DNA of 64,000 nucleotides from Liminaster sp964567855 (lineage in GTDB: Bacteria > Bacteroidota > Bacteroidia > Bacteroidales > UBA3663). This document shows positions 1-7,643 of this stretch, piece after piece (position 1 is the first letter of the stretch; the number at the start of each line of letters is the position of its first letter). The notes under the pieces are model-generated. The model was not told the DNA's origin. It did no database searches and saw only the letters and a program-made list of their open reading frames with translations. Where the stretch lies: NCBI GenBank assembly GCA_964567855.1, contig CAZMOE010000006.1, positions 38,280 to 102,279 on the forward strand, in the 5' to 3' direction. A program made the position numbers and the translations under genes.

Positions 1-83
1 TTCGCCGCTTTTCCGGAAGCATCACGCAGGCCGTGTGAGCCTCTTTTCAGCGTACGGCAGGCACCAGGTATGGGCAAAATGAC

Positions 84-91
84 TATCTTTG
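84..91 (+). promoter_or_regulatory. Candidate -7 promoter element for the phosphoesterase gene
   Basis: TATCTTTG matches the Bacteroidota -7 consensus TAnnTTTG and lies about 60 nt before the ATG at 150. No TTTG -33 element is visible at the usual 19-21 nt spacing, so this is only a partial match. The same 12-nt context (GACTATCTTTGC) recurs before the POT gene. Confidence 0.35.
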
Positions 92-149
92 CAGCTGCCG
101 AGGCAGCAAAAAGGCTGTCGGAGCGATATGAAAAAATAATTTTTGGTCT

Positions 150-638
150 ATGAAACGTATAGGACTCCTTTCCGATACCCATGGCTTTTGGGATGATCGT
201 TATCTTACTTATTTCAGGGATTGTGACGAAATCTGGCATGCCGGTGATATCCTCACCCTCGATGTCGCCGACCGCTTCGAGGCCTTCAAACCCATTCGCT
301 TTGTTTACGGCAATGCCGACGGGCAGGAGTTGCGCCGTCGCTATCCGAAAGATTGGAAGTTTACGCTGGAGGGCGTTTCCGTCTGGCTCACGCATATCGG
401 CGGCTATCCCGGCCATTATCCGCGCGACATTTATTGGAGTCTCAGAATGAATCCGCCCCAGATGTTCGTTTGCGGGCATAGCCATATTCTCAAAGTCATG
501 TACGACCACGATCTGCACACACTGGTCGTCAATCCCGGGGCTGCCGGCAGATACGGCCAGCAGGCGGTCAGGACGCTGATGCGTTTTACCCTCGATGCCG
601 GCCGGATCAGCGATATGGAGGTGATCGAGTTGAAATGA
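150..638 (+). CDS. YfcE-like metallophosphoesterase
   Basis: 162-residue cytosolic protein of the calcineurin-like YfcE/MJ0936 phosphodiesterase family. The metal-binding blocks appear in order: SDTHG near residue 8, AGDI near 31, GNAD near 54, THIGG near 82 and CGHSH near 108. The length is normal for the single-domain family. These enzymes bind two divalent metals and cleave phosphodiesters in vitro; the natural substrate is usually unknown. There is no signal peptide. It stands alone, separated by about 190 bp from the transporter that follows. The family call is firm, the substrate is not. Confidence 0.88.
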   Translation: MKRIGLLSDTHGFWDDRYLTYFRDCDEIWHAGDILTLDVADRFEAFKPIRFVYGNADGQELRRRYPKDWKFTLEGVSVWLTHIGGYPGHYPRDIYWSLRMNPPQMFVCGHSHILKVMYDHDLHTLVVNPGAAGRYGQQAVRTLMRFTLDAGRISDMEVIELK

Positions 639-745
639 CGGGAAAAGAACGGGCTTTTGCTTGTTTGAGAATGAATTTTTCGGCATTTTGTCGGTAAAGT
701 ATAAATATTAAGTAACAAAAATACTCAAAAAACTTGAAAAGTGAC

Positions 746-753
746 TATCTTTG
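746..753 (+). promoter_or_regulatory. Candidate -7 promoter element for the POT transporter
   Basis: TATCTTTG fits TAnnTTTG and sits 78 nt before the ATG at 831. No convincing TTTG lies 19-21 nt upstream. Confidence 0.4.
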
Positions 754-830
754 CCGCCGGCGTTGTGTAACGTTGTGATATTATGGTGCAAATTATCAGT
801 TAAAAATATAAAATCAAAAAACATCGCGTT

Positions 831-2441
831 ATGGGAAGTTCTAAAGGACATCCGAAAGGTCTTTACCTTTTGTTCGTGACCGAAATGGCCGAACGATTCA
901 GTTATTATGGAATGCGCGCCTTGTTCGTGCTTTATCTTGTTGCAGCCTTTTTCGATGGAGGAATGGCCTCGCAGATTTACGGATCCTACACCGGTCTCGT
1001 TTATCTGACCCCGTTGCTCGGCGGATACATTGCCGACCGTTATTGGGGTAATCGCCGTTCCATTATTGCCGGAGGTCTGATGATGGCCGTGGGTCAGTTC
1101 CTGATGTTTGCCAGCGCATGTTTTGTGAAACAGTCTATTTTTGCGGATGGCGGCGCCATTGACGCATCTGTCGATAATTCGTTTGCCACCATCCTGATGT
1201 TCTGCGGTTTGGCCGCTCTGATTTTCGGTAACGGATTCTTCAAACCGAACATTTCCACTATGGTAGGCGACCTGTATGAGGCTACCGATCATCGTAAGGA
1301 TGCCGCCTATACCATTTTCTACATGGGTATCAACGTCGGCGCTTTTATCGCTCCGTTCGTTTGCGGTACGTTGGGCGAAGGTTCCTGGAACAATTTGGCT
1401 CCGTTCAAATGGGGCTTTTTCTGCGCCGGTATCGCCATGTTGGTATCTGTTGCCGTTTTCGTTGCCCTTAAGAACAAATACCTGGTGACTCCCGAAGGCC
1501 TGCAGATCGGTCTTGTACCTTCTAAATCGGAGCTCGTTAAGGAGAAAGCCGAGGCTGCCGCTCATGCCAATCACACAGAAAATGCCCCGGCAGTGAAAAA
1601 CTCGCCGCTGCGTCTGTGGGGATGCCTCTTGGGAGCCGTTGCCCTATTCTTTTTGTTCTCAATGAATGTGGAGTCGTTCAATGATTATATTTCGGCAGCC
1701 ATTTATGCTATTTCGTTAGCGCTTCCCGTATTCATTATTACGGATCGCGGATTGAGTGGAATCGAAAAATGCCGGATCGGGGTTATCTATATTATCGCAG
1801 TATTCGTTATCTTCTTCTGGTCGGCCTTTGAACAGGCCGGGTCTTCTCTGACCATTTTCGCGCAGAACCAGGTAGATCGTCAGATCGGTGATTTCGAGTT
1901 TAAGACCACTTGGTTCCAGTCTGTTAATCCTATCGTGGTGGTAGTTTTTGCCCCGATTATGGCAATGTTGTGGGAGTTCCTGGGCAAACGTCGTCTGGAA
2001 CCTGCATCTCCGGTCAAGCAGGCCATCGGTCTTACACTCCTTTCCATCGGCTATTGGGTCATTGCTTTTGCAACGAAGGGTATTGAACCGGGTGTTAAGG
2101 TTTCCATGTTCTGGCTTTTTGCCCTTTACTTCATTCATACGCTGGGAGAATTGAGCCTTTCACCAATCGGTCTTTCTATGGTTAATAAATTGTCTCCCGC
2201 CCGCTTGGCCTCGCTTTTGATGGGTGTTTGGTTCATGAGTAATGCTGCTTCCAATATTCTTGCAGGCGAGCTGGCCACGCTTCTTCCTTCCGGCAACGGT
2301 GAGGTGAAAAGTTTCATGGGCTTTGAGATTGCCACACTTGACCAGTTCTTTATGCTTTTCGCCGTCATGTCTGGGGTAGCGGCTATTCTTCTTTTCTGCC
2401 TCTGCCCGTTGCTTAAGAAGATGATGAAAGGTATTGATTGA
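831..2441 (+). CDS. POT-family proton-dependent oligopeptide transporter
   Basis: 536-residue polytopic inner-membrane protein of the major facilitator superfamily, POT/PTR branch, which imports di- and tripeptides with protons. The diagnostic ExxER motif is seen in helix 1 (TEMAERFSYYGMRAL, near residue 18). The family motif FYxxINxG appears as FYMGINVG near residue 164. Hydrophobic segments run along the whole length, with a charged loop around residues 228-262 that contains the KEKAEAAAHANHTEN stretch between the two halves. The length agrees with bacterial POTs having 12-14 helices. It appears to be a single-gene unit. Confidence 0.9.
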   Translation: MGSSKGHPKGLYLLFVTEMAERFSYYGMRALFVLYLVAAFFDGGMASQIYGSYTGLVYLTPLLGGYIADRYWGNRRSIIAGGLMMAVGQFLMFASACFVKQSIFADGGAIDASVDNSFATILMFCGLAALIFGNGFFKPNISTMVGDLYEATDHRKDAAYTIFYMGINVGAFIAPFVCGTLGEGSWNNLAPFKWGFFCAGIAMLVSVAVFVALKNKYLVTPEGLQIGLVPSKSELVKEKAEAAAHANHTENAPAVKNSPLRLWGCLLGAVALFFLFSMNVESFNDYISAAIYAISLALPVFIITDRGLSGIEKCRIGVIYIIAVFVIFFWSAFEQAGSSLTIFAQNQVDRQIGDFEFKTTWFQSVNPIVVVVFAPIMAMLWEFLGKRRLEPASPVKQAIGLTLLSIGYWVIAFATKGIEPGVKVSMFWLFALYFIHTLGELSLSPIGLSMVNKLSPARLASLLMGVWFMSNAASNILAGELATLLPSGNGEVKSFMGFEIATLDQFFMLFAVMSGVAAILLFCLCPLLKKMMKGID

Positions 2442-2550
2442 TTCGATATAAATTTGAGAAAAGGGAATAACGGCCGGATCTCTTCCTGCGGAAAATCATG
2501 AGCCGGAATCATCCTGCTGGATTCCCGGATTTTAAATTCGGATAGTCGTC

Positions 2551-3090
2551 ATGAAAACAGTTCAGATCAAAGATAAAGAATTTCGTATATATCTTACTGC
2601 AGACCAGATCGATGTCGCTGTTGGAAAGGTTGCCGCTCGCATTAATGCGGATCTGGCCGGAAAGAATCCTATTTTTGTATGCGTGTTGAACGGCGCATTT
2701 GTATATGCGGCCGATCTTTACCGCAAGATCACGATCCCGTCGCAGATTACCTTCATGAGAATGAAATCTTATTCGGGCATGCAAAGCAGCGGGACGGTAA
2801 AAACGATTGCCAGCCTTCACGAGTCTATGGTGGACCGCACCGTGGTCGTTGTTGAGGATATCGTCGACACGGGATACACCATGCAGCGTATGATTGCCCA
2901 GCTCCGTGATCTGGGAGCCAAAGAAGTCTATGTTACGACACTGCTACGCAAACCGGATGCTTGTAAAGTGCCCGATTTGAAGATTGACTACGCGGCGCTT
3001 GAGATTCCCAATGATTTCATTGTCGGTTACGGTCTCGATTATGATGAGGAAGGCCGCAATCTTCCTGATATATATGTTGTAAATGACTGA
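2551..3090 (+). CDS. hpt: Hypoxanthine phosphoribosyltransferase
   Basis: 179-residue type I phosphoribosyltransferase that converts hypoxanthine (or guanine) and PRPP to IMP (or GMP) in purine salvage. The PRPP-binding loop VVVVEDIVDTGYTM is at about residues 94-107, and the N-terminal FVCVLNGAFVYAADL block forms the PPi loop region. The length is standard. It begins the run hpt-adk-obg-pgeF; 81 bp separate it from adk, so all may be co-transcribed although a weak hairpin lies in between. Family assignment is secure. Confidence 0.95.
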   Translation: MKTVQIKDKEFRIYLTADQIDVAVGKVAARINADLAGKNPIFVCVLNGAFVYAADLYRKITIPSQITFMRMKSYSGMQSSGTVKTIASLHESMVDRTVVVVEDIVDTGYTMQRMIAQLRDLGAKEVYVTTLLRKPDACKVPDLKIDYAALEIPNDFIVGYGLDYDEEGRNLPDIYVVND

Positions 3091-3171
3091 ATCGAGGGTA
3101 TAAGAGATGGCAGGGGCAAGCCTGCTGTTTCTTTCCTTTTATTTTAAAATTGTATATTTAAGAAAGGTGTT

Positions 3172-3747
3172 ATGTTGAACATTGTTATTTTTGGTGCGCC
3201 CGGTTCCGGAAAAGGGACTCAGAGCGATTTGATGATTAAAGAATACGGTTTGGAACATATTTCTACCGGAGATGTGCTTCGCGCCGAAATTAAAAATGAA
3301 ACAGAACTTGGTAAAATAGCTGCCTCTTACATGGATAACGGCAAATTGGTGCCGGATTCCCTGATCATTGATATCCTGGCAGGTGTTCTTGATAGCAAAG
3401 GCGGTGATATCAATGGCGTGATCTTCGACGGCTTCCCGAGAACGATTGCCCAGGCCGAGGCTTTGAATAAAATGCTTGAAGGCCGAGGCGAAAGTGTTTC
3501 TGCTGTGATCGGTCTTGAAGTGGAAGACGATGAACTGGTTAGCCGTATCATTGCCCGTGGCAAAACTTCCGGCCGCAGCGATGATAATGAGGAGACCGCC
3601 CGTAAACGTTTGGAGACCTATTATTCGCAGACCCTTCCGCTGAAAGACTTTTATATCGGCGAGAATAAATATGTGGCTATTCAGGGACAGGGAAGCGTTG
3701 AGGAAATTTTTGCCGATATCAAACGAACTATTGATGCTTTAATCTAA
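3172..3747 (+). CDS. adk: Adenylate kinase
   Basis: 191-residue cytosolic kinase catalysing ATP + AMP = 2 ADP. The P-loop GAPGSGKGTQ is at residues 8-17. The AMP-binding region contains HISTGDVLR near 30-38 and DGFPRT near 84-89. The lid shows RIIARGKTSGRSDDNEETARKR without zinc-binding cysteines, so this is a short-lid form (about 190 residues instead of 214 in E. coli Adk). The stop codon is only 12 nt before the obg start, consistent with one transcript. Confidence 0.96.
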   Translation: MLNIVIFGAPGSGKGTQSDLMIKEYGLEHISTGDVLRAEIKNETELGKIAASYMDNGKLVPDSLIIDILAGVLDSKGGDINGVIFDGFPRTIAQAEALNKMLEGRGESVSAVIGLEVEDDELVSRIIARGKTSGRSDDNEETARKRLETYYSQTLPLKDFYIGENKYVAIQGQGSVEEIFADIKRTIDALI

Positions 3748-3759
3748 AAATATTATAAC

Positions 3760-4917
3760 GTGGCAGAATCAAATTTCGTCGATTATGTCAAAATCTATTG
3801 CCGTTCCGGCAAAGGCGGTGCAGGGTGTTCTCACCTGCACCGTGCCAAGTATATCCCTAAAGGTGGCCCGGATGGCGGCGACGGAGGTGATGGCGGTGAT
3901 GTTATTTTGCACGGTAATCGTAATTATTGGACCCTTTTACATTTGCGTTATCAGCGCCATGTTTTTGCCAGTGACGGCAAGCGTGGTGGCGAGAACAAGA
4001 GTTTTGGCAAGGCCGGAGAGGATGTCGTTATCGAAGTCCCTTGCGGTACGGTGGCCTATGATGCGGAAACCGGCGAATACTTGGCCGAAATTACGGATGA
4101 CGGGCAGAGTTTGGTTCTTCTCAAAGGCGGCCGGGGCGGTTTGGGTAACTGGCATTTCCGTACGGCCACCAATCAGGCACCACGTTATGCGCAACCGGGC
4201 GAACCGGCTCAGGAGAGGACCATCATTCTGGAGCTGAAGCTGTTGGCGGATGTCGGTCTGGTGGGTTTCCCGAACGCAGGGAAATCTACTTTGCTGTCGA
4301 GCATTTCGGCGGCGAAGCCAAAGATAGCCGACTATCCGTTTACAACGTTGGTGCCCAACTTGGGGATTGTTCCTTACCGCGATAACCGCTCTTTTGTGAT
4401 GGCGGACATTCCCGGTATCATCGAGGGAGCCAGTCAGGGTAAAGGAATCGGACTTCGTTTTCTGCGGCATATAGAGCGTAACTCGTTGCTGCTTTTCATG
4501 ATTCCTGCCGATTCGGATAATATCGCCAAGGATTATGATATTTTGTTGAACGAACTGCGTACTTATAATCCGGAGATGCTTGACAAACAGAGGTTACTGG
4601 CTGTTACCAAATGCGATATGCTGGATGACGAGCTGATAGATCAGATGCGGGCCGAATTGCCGGATGATGTACCAGCCCTTTTTATTTCATCGGTGACAGG
4701 GCTGGGGCTTGAAGAACTGAAAGATATGCTGTGGCAGATGTTGAACGACGAAGCCAACAAGATTCAGACCTTTACACACCGTAATCTTGATATTTCCCAG
4801 CCAATGGAGGATGATTACGACGAGAACGATCCTTTCGGACATGACAATTACATGATCGACGGTATTTCGCCTGCCGATTTGGAATTGGATTGGGACGATG
4901 ATTTGCCGGGCAAGTGA
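3760..4917 (+). CDS. obg: Obg-family ribosome-assembly GTPase
   Basis: 385-residue GTPase of the Obg/CgtA family that acts in late 50S ribosome assembly and stress signalling. The Gly-rich Obg fold is at residues 1-158 (KGGAGCSHLHRAKYIPKGGP, GRGGLGN). The G domain follows with G1 GFPNAGKST near 168, switch I YPFTT near 192, G3 DIPGI near 216, G4 TKCD near 283 and G5 SSVTGLG near 310. The C-terminus is a strongly acidic tail (DDYDENDPFG, LDWDDDLPG). The start is GTG at 3760, giving MAESNFVDYVKI, the usual family beginning; the first in-frame ATG would remove part of the Obg fold. A terminator follows. Confidence 0.95.
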   Translation: MAESNFVDYVKIYCRSGKGGAGCSHLHRAKYIPKGGPDGGDGGDGGDVILHGNRNYWTLLHLRYQRHVFASDGKRGGENKSFGKAGEDVVIEVPCGTVAYDAETGEYLAEITDDGQSLVLLKGGRGGLGNWHFRTATNQAPRYAQPGEPAQERTIILELKLLADVGLVGFPNAGKSTLLSSISAAKPKIADYPFTTLVPNLGIVPYRDNRSFVMADIPGIIEGASQGKGIGLRFLRHIERNSLLLFMIPADSDNIAKDYDILLNELRTYNPEMLDKQRLLAVTKCDMLDDELIDQMRAELPDDVPALFISSVTGLGLEELKDMLWQMLNDEANKIQTFTHRNLDISQPMEDDYDENDPFGHDNYMIDGISPADLELDWDDDLPGK

Positions 4918-4938
4918 TTATTTTTACAATCTTATAAT

Positions 4939-4967
4939 AAAGAGAGGATTTTCATTCTCTCTTTTTT
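4939..4967 (+). terminator. Rho-independent terminator after obg
   Basis: AAGAGAG (4940-4946) pairs with CTCTCTT (4957-4963) around a 10-nt loop, and the arm runs into a T6 tract. It lies 20 nt after the obg stop and 20 nt before pgeF, so readthrough or a separate promoter must serve pgeF. Confidence 0.75.
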
Positions 4968-4986
4968 CGTCATTACAAGCAAAAAT

Positions 4987-5784
4987 ATGATAGAAACGAC
5001 ATTGTCGGGAAGTTCATTGCCGGTATTGCAGTCGCAGCTGTTGCTGCGACAACCGGGAATTACCCATTTCTTTACTTTGCGCGGGACGGGTGATTCTGTT
5101 GCCGGCGCCTATGGAGATCTTAACCTGTGCGATTATGTGGGGGACTCTCCGGAGCATGTGGCCCGTTGCCGGCGTCGGGTAGCAGAAGCTATCGGTATAG
5201 ATTGTGCCAGTTTGCGTTTTCCCCGTCAGGTGCATGGCGACGGAATTACTGTGGTAAGTTCCGCATCTTCTCCTGCTATCGAAGCCGATGCCATCATTAC
5301 GGCCGAAGCGGGTCTGTGTATCGGCGTTTCTACTGCCGATTGTGTTCCGGTTCTTCTTGCTGATATGCATGGACGTGCAGTTGCGGCCGTCCATGCCGGC
5401 TGGAGGGGAACTGTCGCCGGTATTTTGCGGAAAGCGGTCGGTAAATTCTGTGAGGTAGCCGCCTGTCTGCCGGCAGATATTGTTGCAGCGGTCGGTCCGT
5501 CGATTTCTCCCGAGGCTTTTGAGGTCGGAGAAGAGGTGGCGGATGTTTTCCTGATCGCAGGTTTTGGCGATTGTATACGTCGCAAAGGTTACGTAAAACC
5601 GCATATCGATTTATGGCAGGCGAATGTGATGCAGTTGCTGGATGCAGGCGTACAACTGGAGATGATTGATTGCACGCCGCTTTGTACATATACTCATTAT
5701 GATCGGCTTTTCAGTGCCCGTCGCCTTGGAACGGCCTCCGGGAGAATTGCCTCCTGCATCATGCTGTCTGTTGTCCCCGAATAG
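4987..5784 (+). CDS. pgeF: Laccase-domain (YfiH/PgeF) purine nucleoside phosphorylase-like protein
   Basis: 265-residue protein of the multicopper-oxidase-like YfiH family (PgeF, also called polyphenol oxidase or peptidoglycan editing factor). Family members use a zinc site for adenosine phosphorolysis or deamination; E. coli PgeF also keeps peptidoglycan stem peptides correct. The three metal ligands are visible: His in RQVHGD (near residue 81), Cys in STADCVPVLL (near 119) and His in VHAGWRGT (near 136). Length is standard. The last gene of the hpt-adk-obg-pgeF block; a terminator precedes it. An alternative name such as polyphenol oxidase would describe the same family. Confidence 0.88.
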   Translation: MIETTLSGSSLPVLQSQLLLRQPGITHFFTLRGTGDSVAGAYGDLNLCDYVGDSPEHVARCRRRVAEAIGIDCASLRFPRQVHGDGITVVSSASSPAIEADAIITAEAGLCIGVSTADCVPVLLADMHGRAVAAVHAGWRGTVAGILRKAVGKFCEVAACLPADIVAAVGPSISPEAFEVGEEVADVFLIAGFGDCIRRKGYVKPHIDLWQANVMQLLDAGVQLEMIDCTPLCTYTHYDRLFSARRLGTASGRIASCIMLSVVPE

Positions 5785-5929
5785 TTTGTTTCTGGTTCAG
5801 GATAAAATTTGTCATATGTTAATAAGTGTTTTAAATTCGATTAAATATAAAACAAATGTATATAAGAATTGTATTTGATTGTTCACTTGTTAAATAATAT
5901 GTAATAAATATCCTTTTTTGAATAAAATA

Positions 5930-5961
5930 TTTGCGTGGAAAATGCAAAGAACATATCTTTG
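5930..5961 (+). promoter_or_regulatory. Full-consensus Bacteroidota promoter of the small-RNA candidate
   Basis: TTTG (5930-5933), a 20-nt spacer and TATCTTTG (5954-5961) give a perfect match to the sigma-ABfr -33/-7 consensus. AT-rich sequence upstream could act as an UP-like element. The nearest plus-strand protein gene begins 1.7 kb away beyond prfB, so the promoter must serve a non-coding or very short transcript. Confidence 0.75.
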
Positions 5962-5967
5962 CAACGT

Positions 5968-6035
5968 GTTTTTCATGGTATTAGATTTAAGGTTAACGAG
6001 AGAAGGGTGTCGGGATGACACTCTTCTCTGCATTT
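5968..6035 (+). ncRNA. Small non-coding RNA candidate in the pgeF-prfB gap
   Basis: Starting about 7 nt after the promoter, the expected transcript has an unstructured leader containing ATTAGATTTAAGGTTAAC (5980-5997). This is followed at once by a 13-bp hairpin: AGAGAAGGGTGTC (5999-6011), loop GGGAT, GACACTCTTCTCT (6017-6029), with one G-U pair. A short T-containing tail (GCATTT) follows. From memory, this leader plus hairpin arrangement recurs in Bacteroidales intergenic regions, but I could not verify that. The 3' end is uncertain because the T tract is weak. Confidence 0.5.
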
Positions 6036-6235
6036 AAAGGGGGATGTTTGTAATGGGCGGAATCCAGCGTTTTCTGTCGTTTGTACAATGAATATCGCCA
6101 AAATCCGATAACATTGTTTTTGAAAATAGGTCGTCGCTTTTTCTTTTTTAGATAAGCGAAGTGCGTATGTGCCGGGAAATTTTATAAAAGAGATATATCT
6201 GTCTTTCCGAATAGGGGAATTCGGATGGAGAGAAT

Positions 6236-6296
6236 GATAAAAAATAATTCCATAAATATCAGTGTGGATGCATTGATGCCTCGATATTTATGGAAT
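6236..6296 (-). terminator. Rho-independent terminator of prfB (minus strand)
   Basis: A perfect 14-bp inverted repeat, ATTCCATAAATATC (6247-6260) with GATATTTATGGAAT (6283-6296), has a 22-nt loop. Read on the minus strand it is followed by TATTTTTTATC, and it lies about 80 nt beyond the prfB stop. Confidence 0.75.
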
Positions 6297-6378
6297 ATAT
6301 GAATAAGTTGTCGCTCTCCCTGTTGACAATATGATTGTGCAGGATTTCAGAAAAATGGAAAGTCTGTAAATGCCGATA

Positions 6379-7488
6379 TTACTGGCCTCCGAATTCCATC
6401 AAATAGGCCTTGATGAATCCGTCTATCTTGCCGTCCATTACGCCGTTGACATCACTGGTCTGAAACCCGGTGCGGTGATCTTTTACGCGGCGGTCATCGA
6501 ATACGTAAGAGCGGATTTGCGAGCCCCATTCGATTTTCTTCTTTCCGGCCTCGATCTTGGCCTGCTCCTGCCGGCGGTGCTGAAGTTCGCGGTCGTAAAG
6601 TTGTGATTTGAGAAGGAGCAAGGCTTTCTCTTTGTTCTTCGGCTGGTCGCGGGTTTCGGTATTTTCGATCAGGATTTCCTCTTCAACACCGGTGTAAGGA
6701 TCTTTGAACATATAGCGGAGCCGTACGCCGGATTCCACTTTATTGACATTCTGGCCGCCGGCGCCTCCGCTTCGGAATGTATCCCATGAAAGACGGGCGG
6801 GCTCGATTTCTATATTGATGCTGTCGTCAATAAGCGGGAATGCGAAGACCGAGGCAAAAGAGGTCATGCGTTTACCTTGGGCATTGTAGGGAGAAACCCG
6901 GACAAGACGATGGACACCGTTCTCCGATTTCAGATAGCCGTAGGCCATTTCACCTTCAATTTGCATGGTTACCGATTTGATGCCGGCTTCGTCGCCGTCC
7001 ACAAGGTCGCTGATGGTGGTTTTGTAGCCGTGATCTTCGGCATAGCGCATATAGAGACGTTGCAACATGGAGGCCCAGTCCTGGGCTTCGGTGCCGCCGG
7101 CACCGGCGTTGATTTTGAGAACGCAACTGAGGTGATCTTCCTCACCCTGAAGCATGTTTTTGAGTTCTATCTTCTCGAACAGCTCGATGGTTTTGTCATA
7201 TTGTGCATCTACTTCGTCTTCGGTGACCAACTCTTCCTTGTAGAAGTCGAATGCCAAAGTAAGTTCGTCTACGTTGTTTTTAGCTTCGTTATAAGCCTCA
7301 ATCCAAGTCCGTATCCCCTTGACAATTCGCATCTGAGCTTCCGCTGCTTTCTGATCCTCCCAAAAGCCGGGGACCTGCGTGCGCAGTTCCTCTTCTTCCA
7401 ACTGAATGATTTTCTGATCGATGTTCAGATATTTTTTTAAATCGGTCAGACGATCTTGCGTTGCCTTGAGTTGTTCTATCGTAATCAT
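6379..7488 (-). CDS. prfB: Peptide chain release factor 2
   Basis: 369-residue class I release factor that reads UGA and UAA and triggers peptide release on the ribosome. The peptidyl-hydrolysis motif GGQ lies in SGGAGGQNVNK. The codon-recognition tripeptide, SPF in E. coli, reads SPY here (RVSPYNAQGKR). The C-terminal block WGSQIRSYVFDDRRVKDHRTG is typical. At the place where many prfB genes carry the programmed frameshift after about codon 25 (CUU UGA C), the reading frame here is continuous (TTAAAAAAATATCTGAAC) with no in-frame UGA, so autoregulation by frameshifting is absent. It is divergent from the M20 deacetylase and has its own terminator. Confidence 0.95.
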   Translation of the reverse strand: MITIEQLKATQDRLTDLKKYLNIDQKIIQLEEEELRTQVPGFWEDQKAAEAQMRIVKGIRTWIEAYNEAKNNVDELTLAFDFYKEELVTEDEVDAQYDKTIELFEKIELKNMLQGEEDHLSCVLKINAGAGGTEAQDWASMLQRLYMRYAEDHGYKTTISDLVDGDEAGIKSVTMQIEGEMAYGYLKSENGVHRLVRVSPYNAQGKRMTSFASVFAFPLIDDSINIEIEPARLSWDTFRSGGAGGQNVNKVESGVRLRYMFKDPYTGVEEEILIENTETRDQPKNKEKALLLLKSQLYDRELQHRRQEQAKIEAGKKKIEWGSQIRSYVFDDRRVKDHRTGFQTSDVNGVMDGKIDGFIKAYLMEFGGQ

Positions 7489-7588
7489 GATTTTTTGTAT
7501 TGCTTTGGGGTTTGGAGGTGATTAAATCTTAAAAAACAGCGCAAAGGTGATGAATTTTTCCGACTTTTGCAAAAATATTATTTCACAA

Positions 7589-7621
7589 TTGCAGGATTCT
7601 ACCATAAAACCTCTATCTTTG
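7589..7621 (+). promoter_or_regulatory. Promoter of the M20 deacetylase gene
   Basis: TTG (7589-7591) and TATCTTTG (7614-7621) resemble the -33/-7 pair with a slightly long 22-nt spacer; the ATG is 22 nt further on. On the opposite strand CAAAAATA (7570-7577) gives TATTTTTG, a possible -7 for prfB, so the two divergent promoters would be nearly back to back. Confidence 0.55.
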
Positions 7622-7643
7622 ACCATTCAAAAGAATCATCGCA

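Larger units (their letters stand above)
5785..6378. other. 594-bp intergenic region: small-RNA candidate and prfB terminator
   Basis: No convincing protein gene. It holds an AT-rich tract (5790-5930), a full-consensus promoter (5930-5961), a short hairpin-bearing transcript candidate (5968-6035), a small hairpin TCCGAAT/ATTCGGA (6206-6225) and the minus-strand terminator of prfB (6236-6296). Confidence 0.6.

Noticed and set aside
3109..3145. GGCAGG/CCTGCT hairpin followed by a T-rich tract between hpt and adk
   Set aside because: Only six pairs with a mixed pyrimidine tail; too weak to call a terminator.
6044..6091. 16-codon open frame after the small-RNA hairpin (MFVMGGIQRFLSFVQ)
   Set aside because: Too short and without supporting features; possible as a leader peptide but not supportable from sequence alone.
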